The notes beneath the pieces were generated by a model. It saw nothing but the letters and a program-made list of their open reading frames with translations. It was not told the origin of the DNA and made no database searches. A DNA stretch of 11,743 nucleotides from assembly GCA_030041195.1 (NCBI GenBank), contig JASHOI010000002.1:1-11743 (forward strand), given 5' to 3'. Source of the DNA: Streptosporangiaceae bacterium. Lineage in GTDB: Bacteria; Actinomycetota; Actinomycetes; Streptosporangiales; Streptosporangiaceae. A program made the position numbers and the translations under genes. Below are positions 1 to 7,586 of the stretch, piece after piece (the stretch's first letter is position 1; each line of letters opens with the position of its first letter).

Positions 1-1050
1 GGCCAGGGCTAGGGCCAGGTTCTCGGCCAGCAGCACGACCGCGACCGTGCCCGGGGTCGCGCCGACGGCCTTGAGCAGCCCGACCCGCCGGATCCGCTCG
101 GCCATCCGGCCGCCGGCCAGCACGGCCACGCTCGCGATCGCCAGCAACCCGGCCAGCCAGGCACCCGGCGACAAGACCTGCTGCTCGTCCTGCACCAGCA
201 GGCCGGACCCGGTCTGGATGGCCTGCCACGGGATCAAGACCGGCACGGTGAACGACGGCTTGTTGCCGTACTCATCGGCGAACGCCGGCGCAGAGGCCGG
301 GTCCTTCAGGTCCAGGTTGAGGAAGTACGACAGCGGCGCGGCCGCCGAGCCGAGCGCGCGGGCATCGGCCTCGGTGACCCACGCCAGCCCGTTGCTGGCG
401 GCCGCCGGAACCGCGTTGTCATGCAGGTCAAAGACACAGTCGCCGCCCGGCGTAGCACACATGTTCGGGTAGGGCAGGCTCGCGGCCGTGACCGCGATCC
501 CCACCACCTGGTAGGCCCGGCCGTCCAGCGTGACCCGGTCGCCGACACCGGCCCCGAGCGCCTCAGCGAACGTACGCTCCAGCACGACCCCGCCCGGCCG
601 CACCCAGCTGCCCGCGAGCACCTTCGGCCGGTCGATCGACGCCGGCACCTGAGCCCGGCCTTCAGCCTCCACCGGCGCGACGATGCCCCTGTAGCGCAGC
701 ACAACCGAGGCGACCGGATACGGCCCGCTGAAACCGGCCACCCCCGGTTCCCCGGTAAGCGTCCTGACCTCGGCCGCGATCTGGGCATGCCCGACCGGCT
801 CGAAGTTGGCCGAGCCGTTGCCATGCCCGGGCGGTCCGAAGGAGAACCCAAGGATCTGGGCCACCACGTCCGGGCCCTTTGTCTCGGCCTGGGTCTGCAG
901 ATACGGCTTGTTGGTGACCCCGCGCAGCACCAGCCCCAGGGTCAGCGTGGCGGTAGCTGCGGTGATCGCCAGCACCAGCAGCAGCGCCGGTCCCGGCCGG
1001 CGCCGCAGATCCCGGACAACCAGGCGACCGATAAGCTTGATCTTGCCCAT
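1..1050 (-). CDS. FtsX-like ABC transporter permease, C-terminus cut by window edge
   Basis: The frame is open from an ATG at 1050 to the window edge, giving 350 visible residues without a stop. The start is supported by an AGGAGGT ribosome site just upstream, inside the end of the ATPase gene. Residues about 19-42 form a hydrophobic first membrane helix after a basic stretch (RDLRRRPGP). A long extracytoplasmic domain of about 250 residues follows. Residues about 298-350 return to hydrophobic character and contain MAERIRRVGLLKAVGATPG, the cytoplasmic coupling segment typical of FtsX/MacB permeases. By family knowledge such proteins pair with a LolD/MacB-type ATPase to export lipids, peptides or drugs, or to drive envelope processes by mechanotransmission. 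The substrate cannot be read from the sequence. It lies 4 bp after the ATPase stop and is almost certainly cotranscribed and translationally coupled with it. The remaining helices lie outside the window. Confidence 0.93.
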   Translation of the reverse strand, partial: MGKIKLIGRLVVRDLRRRPGPALLLVLAITAATATLTLGLVLRGVTNKPYLQTQAETKGPDVVAQILGFSFGPPGHGNGSANFEPVGHAQIAAEVRTLTGEPGVAGFSGPYPVASVVLRYRGIVAPVEAEGRAQVPASIDRPKVLAGSWVRPGGVVLERTFAEALGAGVGDRVTLDGRAYQVVGIAVTAASLPYPNMCATPGGDCVFDLHDNAVPAAASNGLAWVTEADARALGSAAAPLSYFLNLDLKDPASAPAFADEYGNKPSFTVPVLIPWQAIQTGSGLLVQDEQQVLSPGAWLAGLLAIASVAVLAGGRMAERIRRVGLLKAVGATPGTVAVVLLAENLALALA

Positions 1051-1054
1051 GACC

Positions 1055-1816
1055 TCACACCTCCTGCCGAGTCATCCCGGCCAGCGTGGCCGGAGAGCCG
1101 AGGCTGCCGGTCCTGCCGCGGGTGAGCCTCGTCTCGTCGACGAACGCGCCGTCGCGCATCGAGATCAGCCTGTCTGCGGTGGCCGCGATCCGCGAATCGT
1201 GGGTGACGATCACCAGCGTCTGCCCAGCCGCGTGCAGGTCCTCGAACAGCCGCAGCACCTCCACCGTGGCCTGGCTGTCCAGGTTCCCGGTCGGCTCATC
1301 AGCCAGCACCAGCTGCGGGCCGCTGACCAGGGCGCGGGCGATCGCGACACGCTGGCGCTGGCCGCCGGATAGCTGCGAGGGCAGATGTCTGGCACGGTCG
1401 GCCAGCCTGACCTGCTCCAGCAGGACCCGCGCCCGCCGCCGCGCCCAGCGCGCCGACCGGCCGGCCAGCAACGCTGGCAGCTCGACGTTCTCGGCCGCGG
1501 TCAGCTCGTCCATTAGGTGGAATGCCTGGAACACAAACCCGATCCGGTCGCGACGCAGCCGGGCCAGCGCCCGCTCGCCGAACTGGTCGATCCGCTGACC
1601 GGCCAGCCACAGCTCGCCGCCCGATGGCCGGTCCAGGCCGCCGAGCAGGTGCAGCAGCGTCGACTTCCCGCATCCGCTCGGGCCCATTACCGCCAGGGTC
1701 TCGCCCGCGGCGACCTCCAGGTCAACTCCGCCGACTGCCCGCACCAGCCCTTCGCCCTTCCCGTAGTGCTTGCGCAGCCCGCAAGTGCGAACCAGCGCTG
1801 TTGCAAAACCATTCAT
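1055..1816 (-). CDS. ABC transporter ATP-binding protein (MacB/LolD type)
   Basis: A 253-residue nucleotide-binding subunit with every expected motif: Walker A GPSGCGKST at 45-53, Q-loop glutamine at about 97 (FVFQAFHLMDELTAAENVELP region), signature LSGGQ at 149-153, Walker B LVLADE at 169-174 followed by PTGNLDS, and the H-loop histidine in VTHD at about 206. The TGNLDS and FHLMDELTAAENV wording is characteristic of the LolD/MacB/FtsE class working with FtsX-like permeases. The frame is open upstream to about 2323, but I chose the ATG at 1816 because a strong AGGAGGGG lies 6 nt before it, the protein then begins at the normal family N-terminus, and the paralogous remnant at 10339 begins with the same MN codons. 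The permease follows after 4 bp. It hydrolyses ATP at the cytoplasmic face to power the permease. Confidence 0.96.
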   Translation of the reverse strand: MNGFATALVRTCGLRKHYGKGEGLVRAVGGVDLEVAAGETLAVMGPSGCGKSTLLHLLGGLDRPSGGELWLAGQRIDQFGERALARLRRDRIGFVFQAFHLMDELTAAENVELPALLAGRSARWARRRARVLLEQVRLADRARHLPSQLSGGQRQRVAIARALVSGPQLVLADEPTGNLDSQATVEVLRLFEDLHAAGQTLVIVTHDSRIAATADRLISMRDGAFVDETRLTRGRTGSLGSPATLAGMTRQEV

Positions 1817-1832
1817 CTTTTTCCCCTCCTGT
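1815..1832 (-). promoter_or_regulatory. Strong ribosome site deciding the ATPase start
   Basis: AGGAGGGG lies 6 nt before the ATG at 1816 and selects this start over the longer upstream open frame. Confidence 0.75.
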
Positions 1833-1938
1833 GCAATGTGGTAGGCGTGAACAACGTCGGGGTCACGCGCCTCAATCGGCAGCGCCGGTTGCCGTGCGCT
1901 GCCCGTGCCGAGACCTCGCGTGCATTGGTCGATCTGCT
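1817..1938 (-). other. Leader between small conserved gene and ABC ATPase
   Basis: This 122-bp stretch has an open frame in line with the ATPase but no recognisable protein similarity, and its codon use is not gene-like. It holds the AGGAGGGG ribosome site of the ATPase at its downstream end and a short CGGCA/TGCCG inverted repeat near 1880-1900. Whether it carries its own promoter cannot be decided from the sequence. Confidence 0.4.
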
Positions 1939-2271
1939 TCATTTCCGGCTGTCCTCTCCATACGGACGGTGTCGGGCACGCTGCGCTGACGATGTTGGTA
2001 TCGGGGTGGTGCCGTGTCGCTGGCTCGCCTCCTGGGTTCCGTCGGGGTCCAGTCGGCGGACCGAGATCAGGCTCAGTCCGAGGTCGCGGACCTTGACCAG
2101 CACTCCGTGCAGCGCTGGCTGGTCGGGCAGCCACCCGCAGATGACCGTCTGGCTGCCATCGCTGCTGATCAGCAGGCCGTCGAACCACGCGGCCCAGCGC
2201 TTGGCGAGGACCCCGTCGACGCGGATCTCGTATTGCGCCGGTGAGTGCGGGCGGGGATGTGGTGCAGCCAT
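1939..2271 (-). CDS. Small conserved actinobacterial protein of unknown function
   Basis: A 110-residue protein starting at an ATG at 2271. The central block (residues about 14-80) begins YEIRVDGVLAKRWAAWFDGL and ends with DQPALHGVLVKVRDLGLSLISV. I recognise this as a small family common in actinobacteria: an N-terminal beta-rich part with a W..WF.GL motif, then a DQ..LHG.L..VRDLGL helix. No biochemical function is known to me. There is no signal peptide or membrane segment, so it should be cytoplasmic. The C-terminal 25 residues, rich in His, Arg and Gln, look unstructured. The ATPase gene starts 122 bp downstream in the same direction, so cotranscription with the exporter is possible but not shown. 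A weak CAGGAC lies at about the right place for ribosome binding. Homologues are often found near regulators and transporters, so the neighbourhood gives little functional hint. Confidence 0.8.
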   Translation of the reverse strand: MAAPHPRPHSPAQYEIRVDGVLAKRWAAWFDGLLISSDGSQTVICGWLPDQPALHGVLVKVRDLGLSLISVRRLDPDGTQEASQRHGTTPIPTSSAQRARHRPYGEDSRK

Positions 2272-2498
2272 GGGTTTTGTCCTGTCGGATGCGGGCTTGT
2301 GATCTGCACCCTAGAAGGGCCAAGCCCGCGGAGCGTCACCCGAAAGTGCCAATGGGGTGGAATCTTCAGCGGCGGCACCGGGGCACTAAAGTGCCGCCGG
2401 AACCACGGGCACTGGTACTTGCAGCCAGCCGACGGATATTCGTGGCAATCAACCCTGCGATACGATCTACATGGAGAGGGAGCAAGCGCAGGGCTTAG
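2272..2498. promoter_or_regulatory. Intergenic region with hairpin and AAAGTGCC repeats
   Basis: This 227-bp spacer separates the minus-strand small conserved gene from the plus-strand AlkA remnant, so promoters for the left operon should lie here. It contains a perfect 9-bp inverted repeat, CGGCGGCAC at 2370-2378 and GTGCCGCCG at 2391-2399, with a 12-nt loop. Nested in it is a second, mutually exclusive hairpin, GGCAC TAAA GTGCC, at 2382-2395. The octamer AAAGTGCC occurs twice, at 2343-2350 and 2388-2395, 45 bp apart. I see no coding sequence. The repeats may be an operator for the left operon; this is inference. Confidence 0.4.
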
Positions 2499-3029
2499 GT
2501 GGCTAAGCCGCCGTGGTTGGGGCCAATGATCGGACCGCTGTTGGCGGCGCGGCCGGGTATCCGGGTGCCGCGTTGCTGGGACCCCTTCGAGGTGGCTGTC
2601 GCCACCCTCACTGAACAGCAAGCTCGGCCCGCGTCGCAGCGTGTCGTTGAAGGGGACATTAACGAGCAGGGCCGCCAGAGCCCGGGTGTAGCGGCGTTCC
2701 GCCTCACCCACACTTTTCCAGGGCCGGGCGTCCTCACGCGTGGCCGTACTGGCCTTCTGGCCGCTGGCCTGACCAACGCGCAAGCCGAGATCGTTACATC
2801 CTTCTCTGTCGCCGTCGAACACGGCGTGATCCGGCTCGACGGCAGCACGACATCGGGGGAGGTGATTAGTACCATTGCTGTAGTCCCTGCCGTTATCGCC
2901 ATCACGGCCGAAAACGTCGCGCTGCGGATGGGCGAGCCTGACGCCTTCCTCGCCGACGACTCAGCCTTGCAGCAGTTGCTCCGCCGGTTCAGCGGAACGC
3001 CAAACCCGCCGCCGCTCGATCGCGCCTGA
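2499..3029 (+). pseudogene. Degraded AlkA-type DNA-3-methyladenine glycosylase remnant
   Basis: The open frame encodes up to 176 residues and carries the hallmarks of the C-terminal half of AlkA (3-methyladenine DNA glycosylase II, base excision repair of alkylated DNA). RPGIRVPRCWDPFEVAV at about 19-34 matches the family start RPGLRvPGaWDPFE. TEQQ at 38-41 stands where LGQQ is normal. TAENVALRMGEPDAFLADD at 136-154 matches WTAeYvALRalGdPDaFpaDD, including the aspartate pair that holds the catalytic residue. Damage is clear: the helix-hairpin-helix PGIGPWTA is reduced to AVIAITA and loses both glycines and the tryptophan, the linker at 42-80 is scrambled, the C-terminal PWRSYA helix is missing, and the N-terminal half is absent. 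A TAG lies immediately before the first codon. I read it as a pseudogene; a diverged functional protein is unlikely. Confidence 0.68.
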
Positions 3030-3184
3030 GAACCACAGCGTTCGTACGCGGCAGCTCATTTGTGGGGAGTGAGCTTGCGCAGTTGCTTTTCCCTGCCAGC
3101 CCGACGTGAGTATCTCGCGCTCCGCACCGGCTGCGGCACGCTGGACGTAGATGTCGTCGTGGTCAGCTCGCAACGGACCGGCCC
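3030..3184 (+). other. Spacer upstream of the large LuxR regulator
   Basis: This 155-bp stretch between the AlkA remnant and the LuxR gene shows no recognisable coding sequence. The promoter of the regulator is expected here, but I find no convincing -35/-10 pair and no strong ribosome site before the GTG at 3185. Confidence 0.35.
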
Positions 3185-5953
3185 GTGACGTCGGCGGAAG
3201 GCACGGCAGGATGTGCCACGCCGGACGCTGCCGCCGAGCGCGAAATGCTGCTGGCCACCAAGCTGAACGTCCCGGTGTCGCCGCCGGATCTGGTCCCACG
3301 GCCCCGCCTGACCGAACGGCTCGATGAGGGCGGGGGCGTGGTGCTGGTGTGCGCCCCGGCCGGGTACGGCAAGACGGTCCTGATCGCCGACTGGGTTCGG
3401 CACACTCGGTTTCCGGTCGCGTGGCTATCGCTTGACGGGGGTGACAACGACCCCGCCCGGTTCTGGAGGCACGCGGTGTCGGCGCTGGACCGGGCGCTCC
3501 CTGGGATCAGTGTGCGGGTGAGCCCGTTTCTCGGGCCGCCCACGCCGCCCTCATTCGAGGCGCTGGTGACATCTCTGATCAACGAGCTGGCCGCCCAAAG
3601 CGACGCGGGCGAGCAGTTGCTGATTCTCGACGACTACCACGCGGTTGACTCCGCCCCGGTGCACGCGTCGCTCGGGTTGCTGCTGGAGCGCCGGCCGCCC
3701 GGGCTGCGGGTGGTGCTGTCCAGCCGCGCAGACCCGCCGCTGGCGCTGGCGCGGTTGCGGGCCCGCGGCCAGCTCACCGAGATACGCGCAGCCGACCTGC
3801 GATTTAGCGCCGGTGAGGCGGGCGCGCTGCTGGCCCAGGTGGCAACCGGGCCGGGCAGCCAGCTGCCGCAGGTGGCTCTGGAGGCGCTGGCGGACCGTAC
3901 CGAGGGGTGGGCGGCCGGGCTGCAACTGGCCGGCTTGTCGCTGCGCGGCCAGCCCGATGTCGCCGCGTTCGTGGCGGCGTTCACCGGCAGCCACCGGTAT
4001 GTGCTGGATTTTCTGGCCGAGGAGGTGCTCGAGCGGCAAGACGAACAGGTGCGCGCCTTCCTGCTGGAAACCTCGGTGCTGGAGCGGCTGTCGGGACAGC
4101 TGTGCGACGCGGTCACCGGTCGGGCCGGGAGCCAGGCGCTGCTGGAACACATCGAGCGGGCTGGTCTGTTCCTGGTGCCATTGGACGAGGTTCGCCACTG
4201 GTGGCGCTACCACCACCTGTTCGCCGATGTGCTCCGCGCGCGCCTGCTGGCACAGCAGCCCGCCCACGCCGCGCAGTTGCACCGCAACGCTGCCTCCTGG
4301 TTCAAGGAGCACGGGCTGGCCGATGACGCCATCTGGCACGCGACGGCCGCGGGGGAACTGATATGGGCTGCCCGGCTGATCGAGCAGCACTTGGATGAGG
4401 CGTACCTTCTGCGCGGCGAAGTGGAGACGATCCGGCGGTGGCTCGCCGCACTACCTGCTGACCTGGTCCGGTCCCGCCCCCGGCTGTTGCTGGCGCGGGC
4501 CGTGATGGCCACCACCAGCGGTCGCCTGGCGGCGGTCGAACCGCTGCTGGACCAAGCCGAGAGGGCGCTTGCCGAGACGGACGAAGAGCGGTTCGAGCCC
4601 ACCACTGGGAAGACCAATAGCGGGCTGGCGAATACCCGCGCGCTGATCGCGCTGCTTCGTGGCGATCTCGCCAACTTTCATGGCGACACCGAGTCTGCGG
4701 CCATGTTCGCGTCGCGGGCCGAGGCCGAGCTCGCCGAGGGCGAGTCGCAGCTGAGCCTCCTCATTCAGGGGAACCGCGCCACGACTGAATGGATGCGCGG
4801 CCGCCTTGCCCAGGCCGAGCGCTCCGTCGTCTCCATCTTCGCGGCGCGGCGGACGGCCGGCCTGACCACCATGGCGGCATGGAGCGGCTATCAACTCGCC
4901 CACCTTCAGCGGGACCAGGGCCGCCTTGATGCGGCGGCCAGCACCGCCCAGGACGTGCTGGAGTTCACCGCGCCGCCCGATCGGCCGCCGCTGCCGGCGG
5001 CAGGCCCGGGATATGTCACCCTGGCCGAGCTGGCGTACCAGCGCAACGACCTGGACATCGCTCTCCGCTTGATCATCGACGGCATCGAGCTATGCCGACA
5101 GTTCGTCTACACGATGCCGCTGGCCACTGGCCTGGCGACACTGGCATGGCTCCGGCAGGCAACCGGTGACCCGGTCGGCGCCCTGGCCGCTATGGGCGAG
5201 GCCCTGCAGGTCGCGCCGGGCCCGCCCGGAGTGCTCAATACGGTTCCCGCGCAGCAGGCGCGGCTGCTGCTGGCGCATGGTGACCTGGCCGCTGCGGCCC
5301 GCCGGATAAAAGACTCTGGCCTGGACGCCGACGACGAGCCGGACTACCCCTGCGAGCAAGGACACCTGGTGCTGGCCCGTGTGCTGCTCGCGCAGGACCT
5401 GCCCGCCCGGGCCCTGGCGCTGCTGGATCGGCTGCACGCCGCGGCCGCCACCCAGGGCCGGACCGGAAGCATCATTGAGATCGGCGCCCTGCGGGCGCTG
5501 GCGCTGGTAGCCCTCGGCGAGCAATCCGGCGCACTAGACGCGCTGGCCGAGGTGCTCACGATGGCGTGCCCGCAAGGCTATGTCCGGGTGTTCGCTGACG
5601 AGGGCCCGCCGATGGCCGCGCTGCTCGGAAAGCTGATCACCCAGCGCACCGGCCGGGTTCCGCTTGACTTCCAGACCCGGATTCAGCGTGCGTTTGATGC
5701 CAAGCAGGCGGCGCCCGGATCCCGGCGAGGTGCCACCGCAGCGGTACCGGGCCTGACCGAGCAACTGACCAGCCGCGAACTGGAGGTACTGAATTTGCTG
5801 GCCGTAGGCAGGTCGAACCAGGCCATAGCCGCAGAACTCGTGGTCACTCTCGACACCGTCAAAAAACACGTCAGCCACCTGCTGGCCAAGCTCGGCGCGG
5901 CCAGCCGCACCCAGGCCGTCGCCCGGGCGCGGGAACTGAGCCTGCTCTCCTAA
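3185..5953 (+). CDS. LuxR-family transcriptional regulator, MalT/LAL type
   Basis: A 922-residue, apparently intact regulator of the large ATP-binding LuxR (MalT-like) class. The N-terminus has the standard LLATKLNVP and LVPRPRLTERL blocks (22-46). An STAND-type P-loop follows, with Walker A APAGYGKT at 57-64 and Walker B LLILDDYH at 145-152. The middle carries the MalT signatures RTEGWAAGLQLAGLSL and RFRYHHLFADVLRA-like WWRYHHLFADVLRARL, then a long alpha-helical repeat region for ligand or partner sensing. Residues about 857-922 form a LuxR helix-turn-helix: LTSRELEVLNLLAVGRSNQ, then DTVKKHVSHLLAKLGAASR. Family knowledge: ATP and an inducer drive oligomerisation and promoter activation. The GTG at 3185 is used because the family N-terminus follows closely; the ATG at 3245 is an alternative but would leave out little. 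No intact plus-strand gene follows it, so its original target operon may be gone. Confidence 0.94.
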   Translation: MTSAEGTAGCATPDAAAEREMLLATKLNVPVSPPDLVPRPRLTERLDEGGGVVLVCAPAGYGKTVLIADWVRHTRFPVAWLSLDGGDNDPARFWRHAVSALDRALPGISVRVSPFLGPPTPPSFEALVTSLINELAAQSDAGEQLLILDDYHAVDSAPVHASLGLLLERRPPGLRVVLSSRADPPLALARLRARGQLTEIRAADLRFSAGEAGALLAQVATGPGSQLPQVALEALADRTEGWAAGLQLAGLSLRGQPDVAAFVAAFTGSHRYVLDFLAEEVLERQDEQVRAFLLETSVLERLSGQLCDAVTGRAGSQALLEHIERAGLFLVPLDEVRHWWRYHHLFADVLRARLLAQQPAHAAQLHRNAASWFKEHGLADDAIWHATAAGELIWAARLIEQHLDEAYLLRGEVETIRRWLAALPADLVRSRPRLLLARAVMATTSGRLAAVEPLLDQAERALAETDEERFEPTTGKTNSGLANTRALIALLRGDLANFHGDTESAAMFASRAEAELAEGESQLSLLIQGNRATTEWMRGRLAQAERSVVSIFAARRTAGLTTMAAWSGYQLAHLQRDQGRLDAAASTAQDVLEFTAPPDRPPLPAAGPGYVTLAELAYQRNDLDIALRLIIDGIELCRQFVYTMPLATGLATLAWLRQATGDPVGALAAMGEALQVAPGPPGVLNTVPAQQARLLLAHGDLAAAARRIKDSGLDADDEPDYPCEQGHLVLARVLLAQDLPARALALLDRLHAAAATQGRTGSIIEIGALRALALVALGEQSGALDALAEVLTMACPQGYVRVFADEGPPMAALLGKLITQRTGRVPLDFQTRIQRAFDAKQAAPGSRRGATAAVPGLTEQLTSRELEVLNLLAVGRSNQAIAAELVVTLDTVKKHVSHLLAKLGAASRTQAVARARELSLLS

Positions 5954-5994
5954 ATCGCTGACCGGTAATTCATCACGATCGCGGTGACTTACAC

Positions 5995-6241
5995 GTGAGC
6001 AACTTCGTGACCGGCAGCGGCAATAAGGCCGCCGAGGTGGCCTACCTGGGCGTCAGCCCGCGGTTGTGGGGACAGGGCGTAGGCGAGGCGCTGCTGCGAG
6101 CGATCGAGCGGCGACTCAGGGCCGACGGGTACGCGCGTGCTGCGCTGTCGGTCTAACACCAGCAACCCGCGGGCGGTCTTTGATCTGCCAAATGCTCCCG
6201 TTACATGCTTGTCGGGCGCCGCCGCGGCGACCGGCTGGTAG
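5995..6241 (+). pseudogene. Frameshifted, truncated GNAT acetyltransferase
   Basis: Fifty-three codons from the GTG at 5995 encode a typical GNAT motif A: AEVAYLGVSPRLWGQGVGEA then LLRAIERRLRADGYARAALSV, the acetyl-CoA pyrophosphate-binding loop being WGQGVG. The frame stops at TAA 6154-6156 exactly where family members read SVYTSNPRAVALYERLGW. One base over (from 6155) the next frame reads NTSNPRAVFDLP, the lost continuation, and runs to TAG 6239-6241 with its sequence already diverged. So a single-base change breaks the gene inside motif B. The N-terminal half expected before motif A is also missing: only 41 bp separate it from the LuxR stop, and the frame closes at 5959. Family role: transfer of acetyl from acetyl-CoA to an amine. 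This copy should be inactive. Confidence 0.8.
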
Positions 6242-6745
6242 GCCACACGGGCGCCCCGGTTGTGGCGGAGAGCATCGCAGCCTGCACATCGCAATCATCG
6301 ATGCTGTGCAAACCGTCCCGGACACAGAACTTCGACCGGGCCAGCTGGCAGGTCCAGTAGCGGTCTCTCACTGGAGAGCACCGGCTACGCGGTCCCGCGG
6401 CGGATCACCCAGAGCCGTGGCTGCGGGCCCCGGCCCTGGTCATCGGCGAACAGGTATCGCTCGAGTTCGGGGCCGCGGCCAGCGGGGTCCGGTGCTGCGC
6501 CTGAGCCGGGCGGGCTGGCAGGCCCGGCTCAGGCGCTGTCGGAACTGAGAGCCGCCGGGGGGTTGCAGCGCCCGCCGGGAACTATTCAGCGCGGCAGGCG
6601 AGAAGTGCGCCGCCGCCTGAGGCGAGAGGCCATCGTGCCCGGCTGTACCGACTAGGCCATCATCCTCTGGCACTGCATCGTTGCCGCATCGCGACCGTAT
6701 CGCCGGTCTGTGCCGCACCGCCCGGCGTACTCGCCGTTCACCACC
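6242..6745. other. No recognisable gene
   Basis: About 500 bp between the GNAT and EamA remnants. Several frames are open on both strands because of the high GC content, but none gives a recognisable protein or gene-like start with a ribosome site. A short plus-strand stretch near 6415-6470 reads LRAPALVIGEQVSLE, faintly like the end of a siroheme-type methyltransferase; the match is too short to call. It is probably decayed coding DNA continuing the degraded tract. Confidence 0.4.
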
Positions 6746-7320
6746 TGCTCTTCTCGAGCCGCTGCCAGACTGCCGCTAGGCGTGGCGGTGACGATCGAAT
6801 TTCACCGGGCCGCTGTTATTGCCCTCACCGCAGCCCAGCGATTCCTGGACTTCGCCTGGGCGCTGCTGGCAGCCGCGGGTGTTGCCGCGGTCGCGTTGCA
6901 GGGAGGTCACCAGCAGGTGTCCGCGCTGGGTTTGCTCTGCGCCACGGGCGCGGCCGCCTCGTGGGGCGGCTACATCCTGGCGTCGTCCGCTCTGGGCCGC
7001 TGCACCCGCGACAGCAGCTGGCTCGCCCCGGCAACCGCCTGCGCGGCGCTGCTGGTTTGCCCCTCGGTGCGGTCACCGCGGGAGGACGGCTGCTGAACTG
7101 GTATCTACTGCTGGCCGGGCTGGGCATCGCCGTGCTCTGCGAGGTCGTCTCCTACACTCTGCGGAACAACGCGCTGCGACGGCTTCCAGCGTCTACCAGT
7201 CTCGAGCCGACTGTGGCGGCGCTGATCGGCCTGTTTGTGCTCGGCCAGCGCATCAGGGGCATGCAGATCGTCGGCATCGGGGCGGTCATAGGCGCGTCCG
7301 TTGGTCCACTCTGGGCGGGC
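6746..7320 (+). pseudogene. Truncated, frameshifted EamA/RhtA-type inner-membrane exporter
   Basis: Two adjacent frames together give the last two thirds of a drug/metabolite transporter of the RhtA-like EamA class (amino-acid or metabolite efflux, normally about 10 helices and 290 residues). The first frame reads ARLPLGVAVTIEF, then FAWALLAAAGVAAVAL and LLCATGAAASWGGYILASSA, matching helices 4-7. Near 7050-7058 the match jumps one frame and continues LPLGAVTAGG, NWYLLLAGLGIAVLCEVVSY, LRRLPAS, TSLEPTVAALIGLFVLGQR. Besides the frameshift, five residues are missing in the usual RRLPxxxFGVLMSLEP segment, and helices 1-3 are absent from the sequence before 6746. Three separate lesions make this a clear pseudogene. 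Confidence 0.8.
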
Positions 7321-7586
7321 GTACCGAAGTCGTCCGTGTCTTCCTCGAAGAAGAGATCCGTGATCGCGACGAGGCCAGACGGCGACCGACCAAACACCGA
7401 AGCCGCGAGGTTCACGCTGAAGTCATCAGTGCGGCTGCACAAGGTGGCTGTGCCTGGGTCGTGGGTGGCGCGAGCTCCCATGGTTGCCTGCTCGCCCCGC
7501 GGGTCCACAAGTATCGCTCTGGTAGCAGTCAACGCGGCCCAGGTGGGCGTGGTGGAATGGGGCGGTGCGAGTCCCCGGTCTGACGG
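7321..7586. other. No recognisable gene between EamA remnant and tautomerase
   Basis: The plus-strand frame of the exporter stays open to 7599 without further similarity. A minus-strand frame (7152-7532) reads plausibly but I recognise no family and it overlaps the exporter remnant. An 11-bp palindrome CTGAC-G-GTCAG at 7580-7590 overlaps the tautomerase stop. I see no clear terminator. Confidence 0.35.

Noticed and set aside
421..1372. Long plus-strand frames opposite the permease and ATPase.
   Set aside because: Shadow frames of well-supported minus-strand genes; Arg/Pro/Gly-rich with no family similarity.
6415..6480. LRAPALVIGEQVSLE resembles the C-terminal end of a uroporphyrinogen-III methyltransferase.
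   Set aside because: Too short and no other part of the enzyme is visible.
7152..7532. Minus-strand open frame of 126 codons.
   Set aside because: Overlaps the exporter remnant, matches no family, and the decayed high-GC background makes such frames common.
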